6,938 bases of DNA, from positions 1 through 6,938 of the forward strand of contig NZ_JBHSGT010000042.1 in the NCBI RefSeq assembly GCF_042654605.1, read 5' to 3'. Positions 6,498 through 6,938 of this stretch are shown piece by piece. Numbering within the stretch: the first letter of the stretch is position 1; the number at the start of each line of letters is the position of its first letter. The notes below the pieces were generated by a model, which worked only from the letters and a program-made list of their open reading frames with translations, ran no database searches and had not been told where the DNA came from. The translations under genes and the position numbers were made by a program. The DNA is from Enterococcus_I eurekensis. Its GTDB lineage: Bacteria > Bacillota > Bacilli > Lactobacillales > Enterococcaceae.

Positions 6498-6503
6498 GTA
6501 ACA

Positions 6504-6518
6504 TGATACGAATTATCT
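6504..6518. promoter_or_regulatory. Weak Fur-like inverted repeat in the divergent spacer
   Basis: TGATACGAATTATCT matches TGATAATNATTATCA at 11 of 14 defined positions. It lies just upstream of the -10 of the minus-strand gene, overlapping the spacer and -35 region. The mismatches fall near the centre, where Fur-family boxes are usually strict, so this is a weaker candidate than the box at 5381-5395. Confidence 0.3.
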
Positions 6519-6574
6519 GGAAGAAACAAAAGGGTTAATTCTTCCGTAACACTAACTTTTTGTGAAATTCTGTG

Positions 6575-6580
6575 TATAAT
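6575..6580 (+). promoter_or_regulatory. Probable -10 element of the AraC-type regulator gene
   Basis: A perfect TATAAT lies 26 bases before the TTG start. No clear -35 box is seen at 16-18 bases upstream. Confidence 0.5.
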
Positions 6581-6606
6581 AGAACTATGAAAGGAAGCGA
6601 TTACGA

Positions 6607-6852
6607 TTGGATAACACTCACGAAATGGCGCCATATACTAGTATTGATTATTACCGTAATCAACTAAAAATGAACGAAGTAACGATTTCTTCTCACCAAT
6701 TAACTGAAGATTTAAAACCACAAAGTCATGATAACGTCACCTTTTTGTATGTGACGTCTGGTGCCGCCCAATTAGAAATCAATGGGCAACTTTTTACTTT
6801 TAAAAAAGGACAGTTAATTTTATTAACTAGCCGAGAACACTCGCGACTTTAG
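6607..6852 (+). pseudogene. AraC-type transcriptional regulator, N-terminal cupin part only (truncated)
   Basis: The readable product has 81 residues. The start is TTG at 6607 with AAGGAAG (6591-6597) 9 bases upstream; a later in-frame ATG at 6625 has no such site. Residues 41-72 (HDNVTFLYVTSG, LEINGQLFTFKKGQLILL) are the typical beta-barrel (cupin) sensor part of AraC/XylS regulators. The helix-turn-helix DNA-binding domain, which should follow about 150 residues later, is not reached. The frame closes at TAG (6850-6852) inside a hairpin that resembles IS200/IS605 ends, so the last few residues are probably encoded by inserted DNA. If so, the regulator is dead. The other reading is a +1 shift at CTT-TAG, after which the next frame stays open to the window edge with AraC-like residues. 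It is divergent from the dehydrogenase gene, its likely target. Confidence 0.65.
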
Positions 6853-6938
6853 TCGTGTAGATGAATCGGATTCGGTTGAGGCACAGTATTTTACTGTGTC
6901 AATCAACCGACATATATTATTTTTTTCTAAAGGTTTAA
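6828..6938 (+). mobile_element. Probable left end of an IS200/IS605-type element (continues past the window)
   Basis: The region is packed with inverted repeats. The hairpin at 6840-6860 (CTCGCGAC, loop TTTA, GTCGTG, bulged T, AG) matches the IS hairpin at 242-261 at 17 of 20 positions. A second, 16-bp stem lies at 6873-6909, then a T run at 6920-6926. IS200-like left ends are known to carry a TnpA-recognition hairpin and further stem-loops that limit transcription and tnpA translation. No transposase codons are in the window. The boundary near 6828 is a guess, placed after TTAAC where such elements could insert; it could be 10 bases either side. Confidence 0.5.
6873..6909. repeat. Long inverted repeat (16-bp stem)
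   Basis: CGGTTGA (6873-6879) pairs with TCAACCG (6903-6909). Inside it GGCACAGTA (6880-6888) pairs with TACTGTGTC (6892-6900), with one G-U pair, a three-base loop TTT and a two-base bulge AA. TTATTTTTTT follows 8 bases later. It could act as a terminator or hide a downstream ribosome binding site, as known for IS200 left ends. Confidence 0.75.

Noticed and set aside
6592..6605. cre-like sequence AGGAAGCGATTACG (carbon catabolite control)
   Set aside because: It matches only 7 of 9 fixed cre positions, lacks both outer bases, and the AGGAAG part is explained by the ribosome binding site.
6588..6668. Short plus-strand frame starting ATGAAAGGAAGC before the regulator
   Set aside because: It has no ribosome binding site; its first codons are themselves the ribosome binding site of the regulator's TTG start.
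1..6938. CRISPR array, tRNA or rRNA genes, phage or restriction genes
   Set aside because: No regularly spaced direct repeats, no tRNA-like cloverleaf and no such proteins are seen on either strand.

Overview
The window looks like chromosomal DNA of a low-GC Gram-positive bacterium of the order Lactobacillales, most likely Enterococcus or a close relative. The evidence is the AT-rich sequence, strong GGAGG-type ribosome binding sites, the tatD-rnmV-ksgA gene order typical of Firmicutes, and a KsgA whose sequence reads as enterococcal. The genus call comes from memory of family sequences, not from a search.

Left edge (1-332): the 3' end of a tnpB gene and the right end of an IS200/IS605-family element, with the expected omega-RNA scaffold and a subterminal hairpin that ends in TTCAA. 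A minus-strand terminator follows, closing the transcript that comes from the right. Positions 504-2718 (minus strand) hold a tightly overlapping operon, tatD, rnmV (RNase M5) and ksgA, for 5S rRNA maturation and 16S rRNA dimethylation. A divergent plus-strand gene (2905-3750) encodes a membrane-anchored metallophosphoesterase-like protein with several altered metal-site motifs. It meets the next operon at a bidirectional terminator.

Positions 3788-5365 (minus strand) hold a two-gene operon: a small DUF1858 protein, then a DUF438/hemerythrin/PAS protein. A Fur-family-like operator lies at the probable transcription start, so the pair is probably controlled by metal or oxidative signals. Positions 5488-6462 (minus strand) encode an extended short-chain dehydrogenase/epimerase-like protein with Arg in place of the usual active-site Lys. 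Divergent from it is the N-terminal cupin part of an AraC-type regulator.

Right edge (about 6828-6938): the regulator's frame closes inside DNA rich in inverted repeats. One hairpin matches the left-edge IS200/IS605 hairpin at 17 of 20 positions and has a compensatory base-pair change and a bulged T. I read this as the left end of a second IS200/IS605-type element that truncates the regulator. The main alternative is a +1 frameshift or recoding event at CTT-TAG, because the next frame continues with plausible AraC-like residues. No wholly new system is evident. The most interesting signals are the IS ends, the candidate Fur-linked hemerythrin operon and the altered metallophosphoesterase.
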